39,257 nucleotides of DNA from Chloroflexota bacterium (GTDB taxonomy: Bacteria; Chloroflexota; UBA6077; FW602-bin22; CADDYW01), in NCBI GenBank assembly GCA_902810745.1, contig CADDYW010000036.1, forward strand, positions 1 to 39,257, in the 5' to 3' direction. Shown here piece by piece: positions 15,742-23,301 of this stretch. Numbering within the stretch: the stretch's first letter is position 1; each line of letters begins with the position of its first letter. The translations under genes were made by a program, and so were the position numbers. Under the pieces are notes generated by a model that was not told the DNA's origin, searched no databases, and saw only the letters and a list, made by a program, of their open reading frames with translations.

Positions 15742-18729
15742 TTGGATTCACAGTCGCACGACGATCTGCCGTCCCGGTTTGCTCGGGTCTCCTACCGTCG
15801 GCCCTTTCGACGCTACCAGCGCCTTGCCCTTGACGCGTTCGAGCACACGCGCGCCCAGGGCCAGCATCGCTCCTATCTGGTGCTGCCGCCCGGCGCGGGG
15901 AAGACCGTGCTCGGCCTCGAGATCGCGCGGCGACTCGGCAACCGCGCGCTGGTGCTCTGTCCGAACACGGCGGTGCAGTCGCAGTGGCTCCGCCAGTGGC
16001 TCGACTTCCAGCCCGCGCTCGTCCCGATCGGGCACGACGTCTCGCTCGAATCGCCCCTGTCGGCGCTCACCTATCAGGCGGTCTGCAATCTGGATGGCAG
16101 TGAGGCCGGCCTCGACGAGCGGGCGCTCACCCTCTGGAGAGAGACCCTGGAGTCCGACGAGAGCCTGTCGCCGGACGACGCCGAGGCACGGCTGCAGGCG
16201 CTCGCGGCGACCGGCCCCGAGCGCTACCGAGATGATCTTGCCTTCTTCCGCAACAAAGCGCGCGCGCTGATCGCTCGGGGAGGCGACCACGCCGAGCTTC
16301 TCTCCCTGCTGCACGCCAATGGGCGAGGCATGATCGAGCGGATGAAGGCGTCGGGGCCGTGGACCTTGATCCTCGACGAGTGCCACCACCTGCTCGAGAT
16401 GTGGGGATATCTGGTCCGCGCGCTGATCGAGGAGCTCGGCGACGGCGTTTTCGTCGTCGGCCTGACGGCCACGCCTCCGGGCGACATGGAGGCGCGCGAG
16501 GAGGCGCTGTACCGCGAGCTGTTTGGGCAGGCCAACTTCGAGGTGCCAACGCCGACCGTCGTCAAGGAAGGAGACCTGGCTCCGTATCAGGAGCTTGCCT
16601 ACCTGACGCATCCGCTCGACCACGAGTCCGCCTACATCGAGGAGCAGAACGCGCGGTTTCAGAAGCTTCTCGACCGTCTGTTAGACGAGGATTTTGGCAG
16701 CCTCTCCTTCCTTCAATGGCTGCGCCGTCGTGTCGGCGAACGCCGAACCAGGGATGGAGCGGAGGTAAGCTGGGCGCGATTCGAGCGCGACCACCCACGC
16801 CTTGCCGAGGCGGCTCTCCGCTTTTTCTATCACAGCAAGATGGATCTGCCCTCGGAGGCGAGGCTCGGGGAACGTCACCGTCAGCCGCCGACGGCGGACG
16901 ACTGGGTGGTCTTGATCGAGGACTACTGCATGGGCCACCTGCGAGCGAGCGCGGATCCGCGTGATCAGGCCGCGTGGGAGGAGATCCGACAGACGCTGCC
17001 ATCGCTCGGCTACGTCCTGACGCGACAGGGGATTCGCTCCTACGTGTCGCCGGTGGACCGGGTCCTATCGCTCTCGGCGAGTAAGAGCGCGGCGACGCTC
17101 GAGATTCTCGCGACCGAACGCGAGTGCCTCGGCGACCGATTGCGAGCGCTGGTGCTCTGCGACTACGAGCGAGCCGGCCGAGAGGTCCTGGCCAGGCTTC
17201 GCGGGGTTCTGGATCCTCAAGCCGGCAGCGCCGCGCTCCTCATGCACGTCTTGCTCTCCGATCCCACCGTCGCCGCGCTGAATCCAATCCTGCTGACCGG
17301 TCGAACCGTAGCCTGCTCGAGAGGGGTCGCCGCGTCGCTCGGCTCGTGGATCGAGGAGCAGGTGCCGGAGCTGCGGGGAGTCATCTCGACCGAGAGCCTG
17401 TTTAGCTCGGCCGACGGCGAGACGCCTGGCTCCTGGGATGACCTCGTGGTCGTGAGTCCGGGGCATCCGTGGTGGCAGCCGCGCCACTACGTGCCGCTCC
17501 TCACGCGCTACTTCGAAGCGGGACACTCGCGCTGCCTGGTCGGCACACGTGGGCTTCTCGGCGAAGGGTGGGATACGACCGGGGTCAACGTCCTGATCGA
17601 CCTGACCGCTGCGAGCACGAGCACGTCGGTTCACCAGATGCGAGGGCGTTCGCTGCGCCTCGATCCTTCCCTGCCGCGCAAGGTTGCCAACAACTGGGAC
17701 GTCGTCTGCGTTGCGCCGGATCATCCGAAAGGCACCGCCGACTACGCGCGCTTCGTTCGCAAGCATCGGCAGTATTACGCTCCGACGGCCGAGGGCGAGA
17801 TCGAATCGGGGGTTTCGCACGTTCATCCCGGGCTCTCGCCCTACGGTCCGCCGACCGCTGCCCAGTTTTCCACGATCAACCGCGGCCTACTCGACCGGGC
17901 GCGCGACCGCGAAGGTGCCTACGACCGGTGGGGGATTGGCAAGCCGTACGAAAACCGGGAAACGCACACGGTACGCGTGCGAGCCGGACGCGCTATCGGT
18001 CTGACCGGGCATCGCCTGATCAGCCACTCGGAGGAGCGGGAGAAGGGGATCAGTCTGCGCCTCCGTATCATCAGCGTGACAGTCGCCGCCGGTGGGGTGC
18101 TGCTGCTCGGCGCCGTCGACGGCGTGGCCCTGGCCGGGCTGATCGGCGGCCTGGGCGTCGCCGGGGTTGGCTATTCCTGGGTCGCGCGCTCCCTGGCGCG
18201 CTCGCTGGGAACGGTCGGCCCGTCCGCCGCGCTGGAGGACATTGCCATGGCGCTGGCCGAGGGGCTCAAGGCAGCTGGCGGAATCGACGCATCCCGGGGC
18301 GCAGACTCGGTCAGAGTCAGTCTTCAGCAAGACGGTTATTACCGCTGCTACCTTGTCGGCGCCTCCCTCGACGAGAGCCGTCTCTTTGCCGAGTCGCTCG
18401 ATGAGCTGCTGTCGCCGATCAGCTCGCCGCGCTACATCATCCCGCGCTACATCGCCGACCCTCCGAAGTCCAGTCTGGGCGCCGCGTGGCTCTATCTTCG
18501 TCGCAGCTCGACCAGCGGCGCCGGGTCGAAGGTGGTGTATCACGCGGTGCCCTCGTACCTGGGCGCGAACAAGGAGCGAGCGGAAGCATTCGGCGCCGCG
18601 TGGAATCGCTTCGTCAGCCCGGGCAAGCCGCTCTACTATCAGGATCCGATCGCGCAGGGGATCATCGAGGTTCAGCGCGGCGCGAACCCCTTCGACGTCA
18701 CCACCCAGATGCGGACTCTCTGGCACTGA
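15742..18729 (+). CDS. SF2 DEAD/DEAH helicase-like protein with two membrane segments
   Basis: The 995-residue protein opens with a Q-motif-like YRRPFRRYQRLALDAF and carries Walker A PPGAGKT at 49-55, a DECH box at 212-215, and TAT at 242-244. The second RecA lobe has VGTRGLLGEGWDTTGVNVLIDLT at about 597-620 and the arginine motif QMRGRSLRLDP at about 632-642. EGDLAPYQELAYLT (276-289) is common to XPB/UvsW-like restriction or repair helicases. Residues about 775-795 and 797-817 are two hydrophobic stretches that look like a membrane hairpin, followed by an uncharacterised 175-residue domain. Membrane anchoring of such a helicase is unusual. The start is a TTG at 15742 with a weak ribosome-binding site. 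It is followed after 12 bp by a lipid kinase, probably in one operon. Role in defence or repair: unknown. Confidence 0.85.
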   Translation: MDSQSHDDLPSRFARVSYRRPFRRYQRLALDAFEHTRAQGQHRSYLVLPPGAGKTVLGLEIARRLGNRALVLCPNTAVQSQWLRQWLDFQPALVPIGHDVSLESPLSALTYQAVCNLDGSEAGLDERALTLWRETLESDESLSPDDAEARLQALAATGPERYRDDLAFFRNKARALIARGGDHAELLSLLHANGRGMIERMKASGPWTLILDECHHLLEMWGYLVRALIEELGDGVFVVGLTATPPGDMEAREEALYRELFGQANFEVPTPTVVKEGDLAPYQELAYLTHPLDHESAYIEEQNARFQKLLDRLLDEDFGSLSFLQWLRRRVGERRTRDGAEVSWARFERDHPRLAEAALRFFYHSKMDLPSEARLGERHRQPPTADDWVVLIEDYCMGHLRASADPRDQAAWEEIRQTLPSLGYVLTRQGIRSYVSPVDRVLSLSASKSAATLEILATERECLGDRLRALVLCDYERAGREVLARLRGVLDPQAGSAALLMHVLLSDPTVAALNPILLTGRTVACSRGVAASLGSWIEEQVPELRGVISTESLFSSADGETPGSWDDLVVVSPGHPWWQPRHYVPLLTRYFEAGHSRCLVGTRGLLGEGWDTTGVNVLIDLTAASTSTSVHQMRGRSLRLDPSLPRKVANNWDVVCVAPDHPKGTADYARFVRKHRQYYAPTAEGEIESGVSHVHPGLSPYGPPTAAQFSTINRGLLDRARDREGAYDRWGIGKPYENRETHTVRVRAGRAIGLTGHRLISHSEEREKGISLRLRIISVTVAAGGVLLLGAVDGVALAGLIGGLGVAGVGYSWVARSLARSLGTVGPSAALEDIAMALAEGLKAAGGIDASRGADSVRVSLQQDGYYRCYLVGASLDESRLFAESLDELLSPISSPRYIIPRYIADPPKSSLGAAWLYLRRSSTSGAGSKVVYHAVPSYLGANKERAEAFGAAWNRFVSPGKPLYYQDPIAQGIIEVQRGANPFDVTTQMRTLWH

Positions 18730-18741
18730 TGAGGAGGTGAC

Positions 18742-19695
18742 GTGGCTCGCTCGGCCGTTCTGGTCGTCAATCCTGCCGCCGGGAACGGACGATGTGCTCG
18801 ATCCTGGCCGTCCTGGGCCCGCCGCCTCGAGGCCGCGGGAGTTGCATTTTCCCCGGTCTTCACTACCAGGCCGGGTGATGCGACGCGCCTCACGCGAGAG
18901 GCCCTGCGCAACGGCGCCGAGACTGTCGTCGCGGTTGGCGGTGATGGGACGGCCAACGAGGTGGTGAATGGATTCTTCGACGGTGACGACGCGATCAATC
19001 CGTCAGCCCGCTTTGGTCTGCTTCCAGCGGGGACTGGCGTCGATCTGTCGCGAATGCTCGGCCTGCGTGGGCAGATGGCGATTGCTGCCCTCGGGCCAGC
19101 CGGCCGCACCGGGACGATCGACCTGGGGCGCGTCCAATTTGTCGCTTATGGCGGGCAAACCCAGAGTCGCTACTTCGTCAACGGCGGCGACCTCGGCGTC
19201 GGCGGCGAAACCGCGGCCCTCGCCCAGAAGGGAAGCAAGGCGCTTGGCGGCTTTATCGCGTACCTCACCGCCGCTGTCCGCGCCATCGTCGAGCACCAGC
19301 CCCGGTCGGTCCGCTATGCGATTGACGATGGTCCGGCGGTAGAGACTCGAGTGGATACGATCTTCGTCACCAATGGACGATATATCGGGGGTGGAATGAT
19401 CGTCGCGCCGCCGGCCCGCGTTGACGATGGCGTGCTGGACGTGCTGGTGCTCCGTGCCGTGAGCAAGCTCGATCTGCTGTTTCGGCTGCTCCCCGCAATC
19501 TATCGCGGCACGCATCTGTACCATCCCTCGGTCCAGCACGTTCAAGCGCGCCGTGTTACGGTCCAGACGAGCGAGCCCCTGCTGCTGCAGATCGACGGCG
19601 AGCAGCCAGGCATGGCTCCTGCCGAGTTCATGGTTCTGCCCGGTTTCCTCCGCGTGGCGCTACCGCCGTCCTCTCTCCCGGCTCCCGGTTCGTGA
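18742..19695 (+). CDS. Diacylglycerol kinase family lipid kinase
   Basis: This 317-residue product has the DagK/YegS catalytic pattern: VNPAAGNGR near residue 10, VVAVGGDGTANEVVNGF at about 62-78 (nucleotide-binding GGDGT) and LLPAGTGVDLSRMLGL at about 93-108. A C-terminal beta-rich domain with ITV...MIVAPPARVDDGVLDV follows, as in the family. These cytosolic or membrane-associated enzymes phosphorylate diacylglycerol, sphingosine-like or other lipids; the substrate is not predictable. The start is a GTG at 18742, with GAGGAGGTGAC directly upstream, 12 bp after the helicase stop, so the two are co-transcribed. Its last 36 nt overlap the 3' end of the marR-type gene on the other strand. Confidence 0.92.
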   Translation: MARSAVLVVNPAAGNGRCARSWPSWARRLEAAGVAFSPVFTTRPGDATRLTREALRNGAETVVAVGGDGTANEVVNGFFDGDDAINPSARFGLLPAGTGVDLSRMLGLRGQMAIAALGPAGRTGTIDLGRVQFVAYGGQTQSRYFVNGGDLGVGGETAALAQKGSKALGGFIAYLTAAVRAIVEHQPRSVRYAIDDGPAVETRVDTIFVTNGRYIGGGMIVAPPARVDDGVLDVLVLRAVSKLDLLFRLLPAIYRGTHLYHPSVQHVQARRVTVQTSEPLLLQIDGEQPGMAPAEFMVLPGFLRVALPPSSLPAPGS

Positions 19696-20304
19696 TCCGA
19701 GGTCCTCGCGTGAGGGCGTAGCGTCGGCGTGCGCCAGGGGGACGTGATCCGGACAGTCTTTGAGTGACTCCTCCTCGGAGAGGTAGGCGTTGATCAGGCG
19801 ACAGTGGTGAGGCTCGGGGGAGCCGGGTGCCGCGTTCTCCTCGAAATACACGCAGCCCCGGCACGGCTCGGCCACCTCGAGGTAGCCGGCCGTGCGTAGG
19901 CTCCAGATGACTGCTCCGAGGCCCCGTTCCAGCGCCACGCGGTCGTCGTCGGACAGCCCGGCCAGCGCTTCTTCGAGCAGGTGTCCCCAGCGCTCGAGCT
20001 GTCGGCAGGTTTCCTCGCCGGCCTCGGTGAGACGGAGCAAGGTAACCCGCCGATCGACCCCGCTGGAGCGGCGCTCGACGAGCCCGCGGGCGACCAGCGC
20101 ATCGACGACGCCGACCGTGCTGGCGTGGGTGGCACCCAGGTGTGTCGCCAGGCTGCCGATCGAGGTGGCGAAGCTCTTCGTCCGCTTGATGAAGAGGAGG
20201 GTTTCGGCCTGAACCGGGGTCAGTCCGATCTCGCGCGCCTCTTCCAGGCCAATGGCGCGGGTCGCCTGTCCGATGCGCAGAAGAGCCTTCGTCAATAGAT
20301 CCAT
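19660..20304 (-). CDS. MarR-family regulator with C-terminal four-cysteine cluster
   Basis: The 214-residue protein has a MarR winged-helix core: LTPVQAETLLFIKRT, LATHLGATHASTVGVVDALVARGLVERRSSGVDRRVTLLRLTEAGEE, where the DRR wing and recognition helix are clear. After the dimerisation helix it adds C148-x2-C151 (CRGCVYF), C168 (HHC) and C184 (DCPDH), spaced like a metal or Fe-S site. Such a tail suggests redox, metal or gas sensing. I chose ATG 20304, where homology begins; a GTG at 20346 with an AAGAGG site would add 14 residues and lies inside a large palindrome. It follows the protoglobin gene (147-bp gap) on the same strand and its 3' end overlaps the lipid kinase gene tail-to-tail by 36 bp. 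Confidence 0.88.
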   Translation of the reverse strand: MDLLTKALLRIGQATRAIGLEEAREIGLTPVQAETLLFIKRTKSFATSIGSLATHLGATHASTVGVVDALVARGLVERRSSGVDRRVTLLRLTEAGEETCRQLERWGHLLEEALAGLSDDDRVALERGLGAVIWSLRTAGYLEVAEPCRGCVYFEENAAPGSPEPHHCRLINAYLSEEESLKDCPDHVPLAHADATPSREDLGSRTGSRERGRR

Positions 20305-20331
20305 TGGGTGTCTAGCAATGCACGAATTCGC

Positions 20332-20367
20332 GACGGCAGGAGGCACCGCGCGGTGCCTCTTGCCGTC
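20332..20367. repeat. 36-bp inverted repeat between protoglobin and marR genes
   Basis: Two 18-nt arms (20332-20349 and 20350-20367) form a palindrome with a single mismatch per arm that becomes G·U in one RNA strand; the centre is GGCACCGCGCGGTGCC. On the minus strand it covers the candidate GTG start and ribosome-binding site of the MarR gene. It could be an attenuator, an RNA-stability hairpin or an operator. There is no T-run. Confidence 0.8.
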
Positions 20368-20451
20368 CGTCCTGCGACTTGCGTCGTGGTCTGCGCTCCT
20401 TGGCGCTCCTGCACCAGTCCGTACTGACCGCTCGGCGTCGCCGACCGGCGC

Positions 20452-21048
20452 TTACCAGGCGCCGTGCTCGACGTAGGGCTGCGCCCAGAGCGTGACCTGC
20501 AGCAGTACTGCCTTGAGCCAGGCCTGGTGCATACGTTCGACGGAGACCGGATCATTGTCGCCCTTTTCCAGGAAGGGCCGAACCGTCGCGTAGATCGGAT
20601 AGATCAGTGCGTTCAGATAGCGGAAATGCACCAGCGGCGGAGTACCGGCTGCAGCCGCACCGTCGGTCTGGTTCTTTCCGGTGAAGTGGCGACGTCCAAT
20701 CTCCTGCTGATAGGCCAGCCAGGCCTCATCATACTCCGCGCGGCAGGTATCGACAATCCACTGGCCAAATCGGGCGCGGACGCGTGCGAGATACTCCGCG
20801 CGTGGTCCGTCCGGCCCGCTGAACGATGCGATGAGGAACTCGTGCGCAGCGACGAAGCCGTACCAGACGTCGAGAATTGCCTCGGTCTGGGGAATAAGAA
20901 TGTCGCCGGCGCGGCGCAGGGCGACGACGTCGTCGGGGCCGAAGAGGAGCGCGGCTTTGAGATGATCCAGATCAGCGAGCGCGAGCGACGCGGCAGGAAG
21001 GGAAGGGTCGCCGTAGCGGTAGCCGGGGATCGCGATGGGCTCGGTCAT
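20452..21048 (-). CDS. Protoglobin (single-domain haem globin)
   Basis: The 198-residue protein matches the protoglobin family along its whole length (about 195 residues is usual). It starts IPGYRYGDPSLPAASLALAD, then VWYGFVAAHEF and GRRHFTGKNQTDG. H121 is the expected proximal haem ligand, and W62, Y63 and F94 correspond to the distal B9, B10 and E11 residues described in Methanosarcina protoglobin. There is no attached signalling domain, so it is a stand-alone O2/NO/CO-binding globin rather than a sensor kinase or cyclase. ATG 21048 is preceded by GGAAGG. A strong promoter lies upstream (21102-21130), and the Cys-rich MarR gene follows on the same strand. Confidence 0.9.
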   Translation of the reverse strand: MTEPIAIPGYRYGDPSLPAASLALADLDHLKAALLFGPDDVVALRRAGDILIPQTEAILDVWYGFVAAHEFLIASFSGPDGPRAEYLARVRARFGQWIVDTCRAEYDEAWLAYQQEIGRRHFTGKNQTDGAAAAGTPPLVHFRYLNALIYPIYATVRPFLEKGDNDPVSVERMHQAWLKAVLLQVTLWAQPYVEHGAW

Positions 21049-21096
21049 CTCAGAACACCTTCCGTGAGAGTTTGGACGCGCGACCGGTCTGCGTCG

Positions 21097-21115
21097 TACG
21101 TAGGATACCTACATA
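21097..21115. promoter_or_regulatory. Candidate operator (palindrome) over the protoglobin -10
   Basis: TACGTAGG (21097-21104), ATA, CCTACATA (21108-21115): an imperfect palindrome with one mismatch per arm, 19 bp long, as expected for a MarR-type dimer. It overlaps the protoglobin -10 box (21102-21107), so binding would block transcription. Confidence 0.5.
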
Positions 21116-21130
21116 TTTGTCGGCTGTCAA
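21102..21130 (-). promoter_or_regulatory. Promoter of the protoglobin-marR operon
   Basis: On the minus strand, consensus TTGACA (21130-21125), a 17-bp spacer and TATCCT (21107-21102). Transcription would begin near 21095, giving a leader of about 47 nt. Confidence 0.7.
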
Positions 21131-21217
21131 GGCTTTATACTTGCTCCGGTTGGTCGCTCTCGGGGCCTCGGGAGGAAGCCAGAAGTACCTCGAACTTCAA
21201 GGAGAGGATGGTTCGGA

Positions 21218-22153
21218 ATGCAGTATCGACAGCTCGGTGGATCGGGTCTTCGGGTCTCGGCCGTGGGACTGGGTGGCAACACCTTCGGACGCTTCTGCGA
21301 CGAAGCGCAAACTGCGGCGGTCATCCACCGCGCACTCGACCTCGGGATCAATCACGTCGACACCGCCGACACCTACGGTCGCGGTGTCTCGGAGCAGTAC
21401 GTCGGCAAGGCGATCGCCGGCCGTCGTCACGACGTCATCATCGCGACGAAGGTTGGGAATGCCATGGGCGACGGTCCAAACGACGTCGGTCTATCCTACC
21501 GGCGAGTGATCGCCTCCTGCGAAGGGAGCCTGCGCCGGCTCGGCACCGACTACATCGACCTGTATTACCTCCATCGCCCGGATCCATCGACGCCGCTGGA
21601 CGAGACGCTGCGTGCCTATGACGACCTGGTGCGCCAGGGTAAGGTTCGCTACGTCGGCATCTCGAACTACCCGGCGTGGCAGGCCTGTGAAATACTGTGG
21701 ATCTCGGACCGCCGTGGTTACCGTGCCCCGGTGGTGACCCAGAGTCGGTACAACCTGCTGGATCGTGCGATCGAGACGGAGCTGCTGCCGTTCTGCCGTG
21801 AGCACCACGTCGGGATCGTGCCCTACGCGCCGTTGTCAGGAGGTCTGCTCACTGGTAAGTATCGTCCGGGGGAGCCAGTCCCGCCGGGCACCCGTGGCTA
21901 CAATAACCCGGGCTTCCAGCAGCAGCTCACCGAGCGAAACTTCGCGATCGTCGGACGACTGGAGGCCTTCGCGCGGGATCACGGCCATACCATCGGCGAG
22001 CTGGCCGTGGCCTGGCTCCTGTCGCGCCCGGAGGTCTGCTCGGTGATCACCGGCGTAACCAGCCCCACCCAGGTCGACGCGAACGCGGCGGCGGCTGGCT
22101 GGGCGCTGACCGCCGAGGATCTGAAAGAGGTCGATGCGATTCTCGCCGGTTGA
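21218..22153 (+). CDS. Aldo/keto reductase
   Basis: The 311-residue protein is an NADPH-dependent aldo/keto reductase TIM barrel. The tetrad is complete: D48 (HVDTADTYG), Y53, K78 (IATKVG) and H119 (YYLHRPDP), and the substrate/cofactor segment YVGISNY at about 146-152 is present. It reduces aldehydes or ketones, probably sugar-derived; the exact substrate is not evident. ATG 21218 follows AAGGAGAGG. It is divergent from the protoglobin promoter, with the operator palindrome between them, so it might share regulation, though no good plus-strand promoter was found. Confidence 0.93.
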   Translation: MQYRQLGGSGLRVSAVGLGGNTFGRFCDEAQTAAVIHRALDLGINHVDTADTYGRGVSEQYVGKAIAGRRHDVIIATKVGNAMGDGPNDVGLSYRRVIASCEGSLRRLGTDYIDLYYLHRPDPSTPLDETLRAYDDLVRQGKVRYVGISNYPAWQACEILWISDRRGYRAPVVTQSRYNLLDRAIETELLPFCREHHVGIVPYAPLSGGLLTGKYRPGEPVPPGTRGYNNPGFQQQLTERNFAIVGRLEAFARDHGHTIGELAVAWLLSRPEVCSVITGVTSPTQVDANAAAAGWALTAEDLKEVDAILAG

Positions 22154-22402
22154 CCTGGTCGAATGCTTCGATAAGGCAACGCCGATTCCGACCGTGGTCG
22201 GGCCAGAAAGTCGCTCGCCACCATGGTACGGCGCCAGCGAGGACCAGGAAACGGACGTCCTGCGTCTCCGCTGTGCTTTGGGGGTGATCATTCTCTGCCC
22301 TGTGCGCCGCAACTCTCATCCGGGCGAGAGTGACACCCCGGACGTGCTACCGGTGGTTCCGGCGAGACCAGCGATTCGTCTGCCGTTCCCAGGGAGGCTG
22401 CC

Positions 22403-23053
22403 GTGTTGCAGCAATCGCGCCGCATCATCGACCTGTCACTCGACATCTACCCGGGCGCCCCCACTTTTCCGGGCGATCCGGCGTGTCAGTTCCACGTCCA
22501 CGAGACGATTGCCTCGGCGGGCTACAATCTCACGCAGGTCTGCTTCGGCACGCACCAGGGCACCCACCTCGACGCGTCGTTCCACTTCGCCGATCGGGGG
22601 CGAACGGTCGACCGAATCGACCTCGCTCGGTGCGTCGGCCCGGCAACGGTAATCGATCTGTCGTGGAAGCAGCCGCGAGACGCGATCACGGTCGCGGATT
22701 TCGCACCCTACGAATCGCGGGTGCAGCCGGGAGCGCGGATTCTCTGTCGCCTCGGCTGGGACCGCCGACTCTTCCAGCCCGGCTACTTCTCCGATTTCCC
22801 CTCGATGACGGTTCAGCTCGCCGAGTGGCTGGCGGACCGAAAGATCGCGCTCATCGGCCTGGATACGCCCAGCCCGAGCGCGGACCAATCGACCGAGGTC
22901 CACCAGATCTTGCTCGGCGCCGAGGTCGTAATCGTCGAGGGCCTCGCCCACCTGGACGAGCTTCCCTCCGACGAGGTCTTCTTCGTCGCCGCGCCGCTGC
23001 GTCTTCGTGGTCTCGACGGGTCGCCCGTGCGGGCGCTGGCGGTGGCGTGGTAG
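22403..23053 (+). CDS. Cyclase/kynurenine-formamidase-like metal hydrolase
   Basis: The 216-residue product belongs to the cyclase family (kynurenine formamidase, isatin hydrolase and relatives). The metal-binding motif appears as GTHQGTHLDASFHF at about residues 49-62, with the usual H-x-G-T-H-x-D pattern, and IDLSLDIYPGAPTFPGDP opens the protein. IGLDTPSPS near 152-160 is also typical. The reaction in the family is hydrolysis of amides, lactams or lactones; the substrate here is unknown. The start is a GTG at 22403 preceded by AGGGAGG. It lies 249 bp after the aldo/keto reductase, on the same strand, and a perfect palindrome follows. Confidence 0.9.
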   Translation: MLQQSRRIIDLSLDIYPGAPTFPGDPACQFHVHETIASAGYNLTQVCFGTHQGTHLDASFHFADRGRTVDRIDLARCVGPATVIDLSWKQPRDAITVADFAPYESRVQPGARILCRLGWDRRLFQPGYFSDFPSMTVQLAEWLADRKIALIGLDTPSPSADQSTEVHQILLGAEVVIVEGLAHLDELPSDEVFFVAAPLRLRGLDGSPVRALAVAW

Positions 23054-23084
23054 TGCGCCGCCAACCGAAATATGAGGGGTAGCA

Positions 23085-23123
23085 ATTTGGGAAAATTGGC
23101 CCGCAGGGCCAATTTTCCCAAAT
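23085..23123. repeat. Perfect 18-bp inverted repeat, AT-rich, between convergent genes
   Basis: Arms 23085-23102 and 23106-23123 are perfectly complementary around a GCA centre (ATTTGGGAAAATTGGCCC on the left arm). It lies between the convergent cyclase and FGGY kinase genes, so a bidirectional transcription stop is the simplest reading, but no T-run follows. The AT-rich arms contrast with the GC-rich surroundings. Confidence 0.85.
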
Positions 23124-23301
23124 GCCTCCATCCATCAATTTCTGCTTGACACACCAGTAGAGGCCATTGGCTCGGACGTCCGCCGAGAGCAGGCGGGTTT
23201 CTGAGCCGGGATCCAATCGGGGACGGGCGTGGCGACTCCCCCTCGATCACCCGCTTCGCCATCGACTGGCCTATCCCGAGCGACGGCGTGCGCCTGTTCG
23301 G

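Noticed and set aside
15748..16623. 291-codon antisense frame inside the helicase gene
   Set aside because: No motif or ribosome-binding site; expected in GC-rich DNA opposite a real gene.
21117..21141. Plus-strand promoter TTGTCG ... TATACT for the aldo/keto reductase
   Set aside because: The spacing is only 13 bp, too short for a sigma-70 promoter, so not listed.
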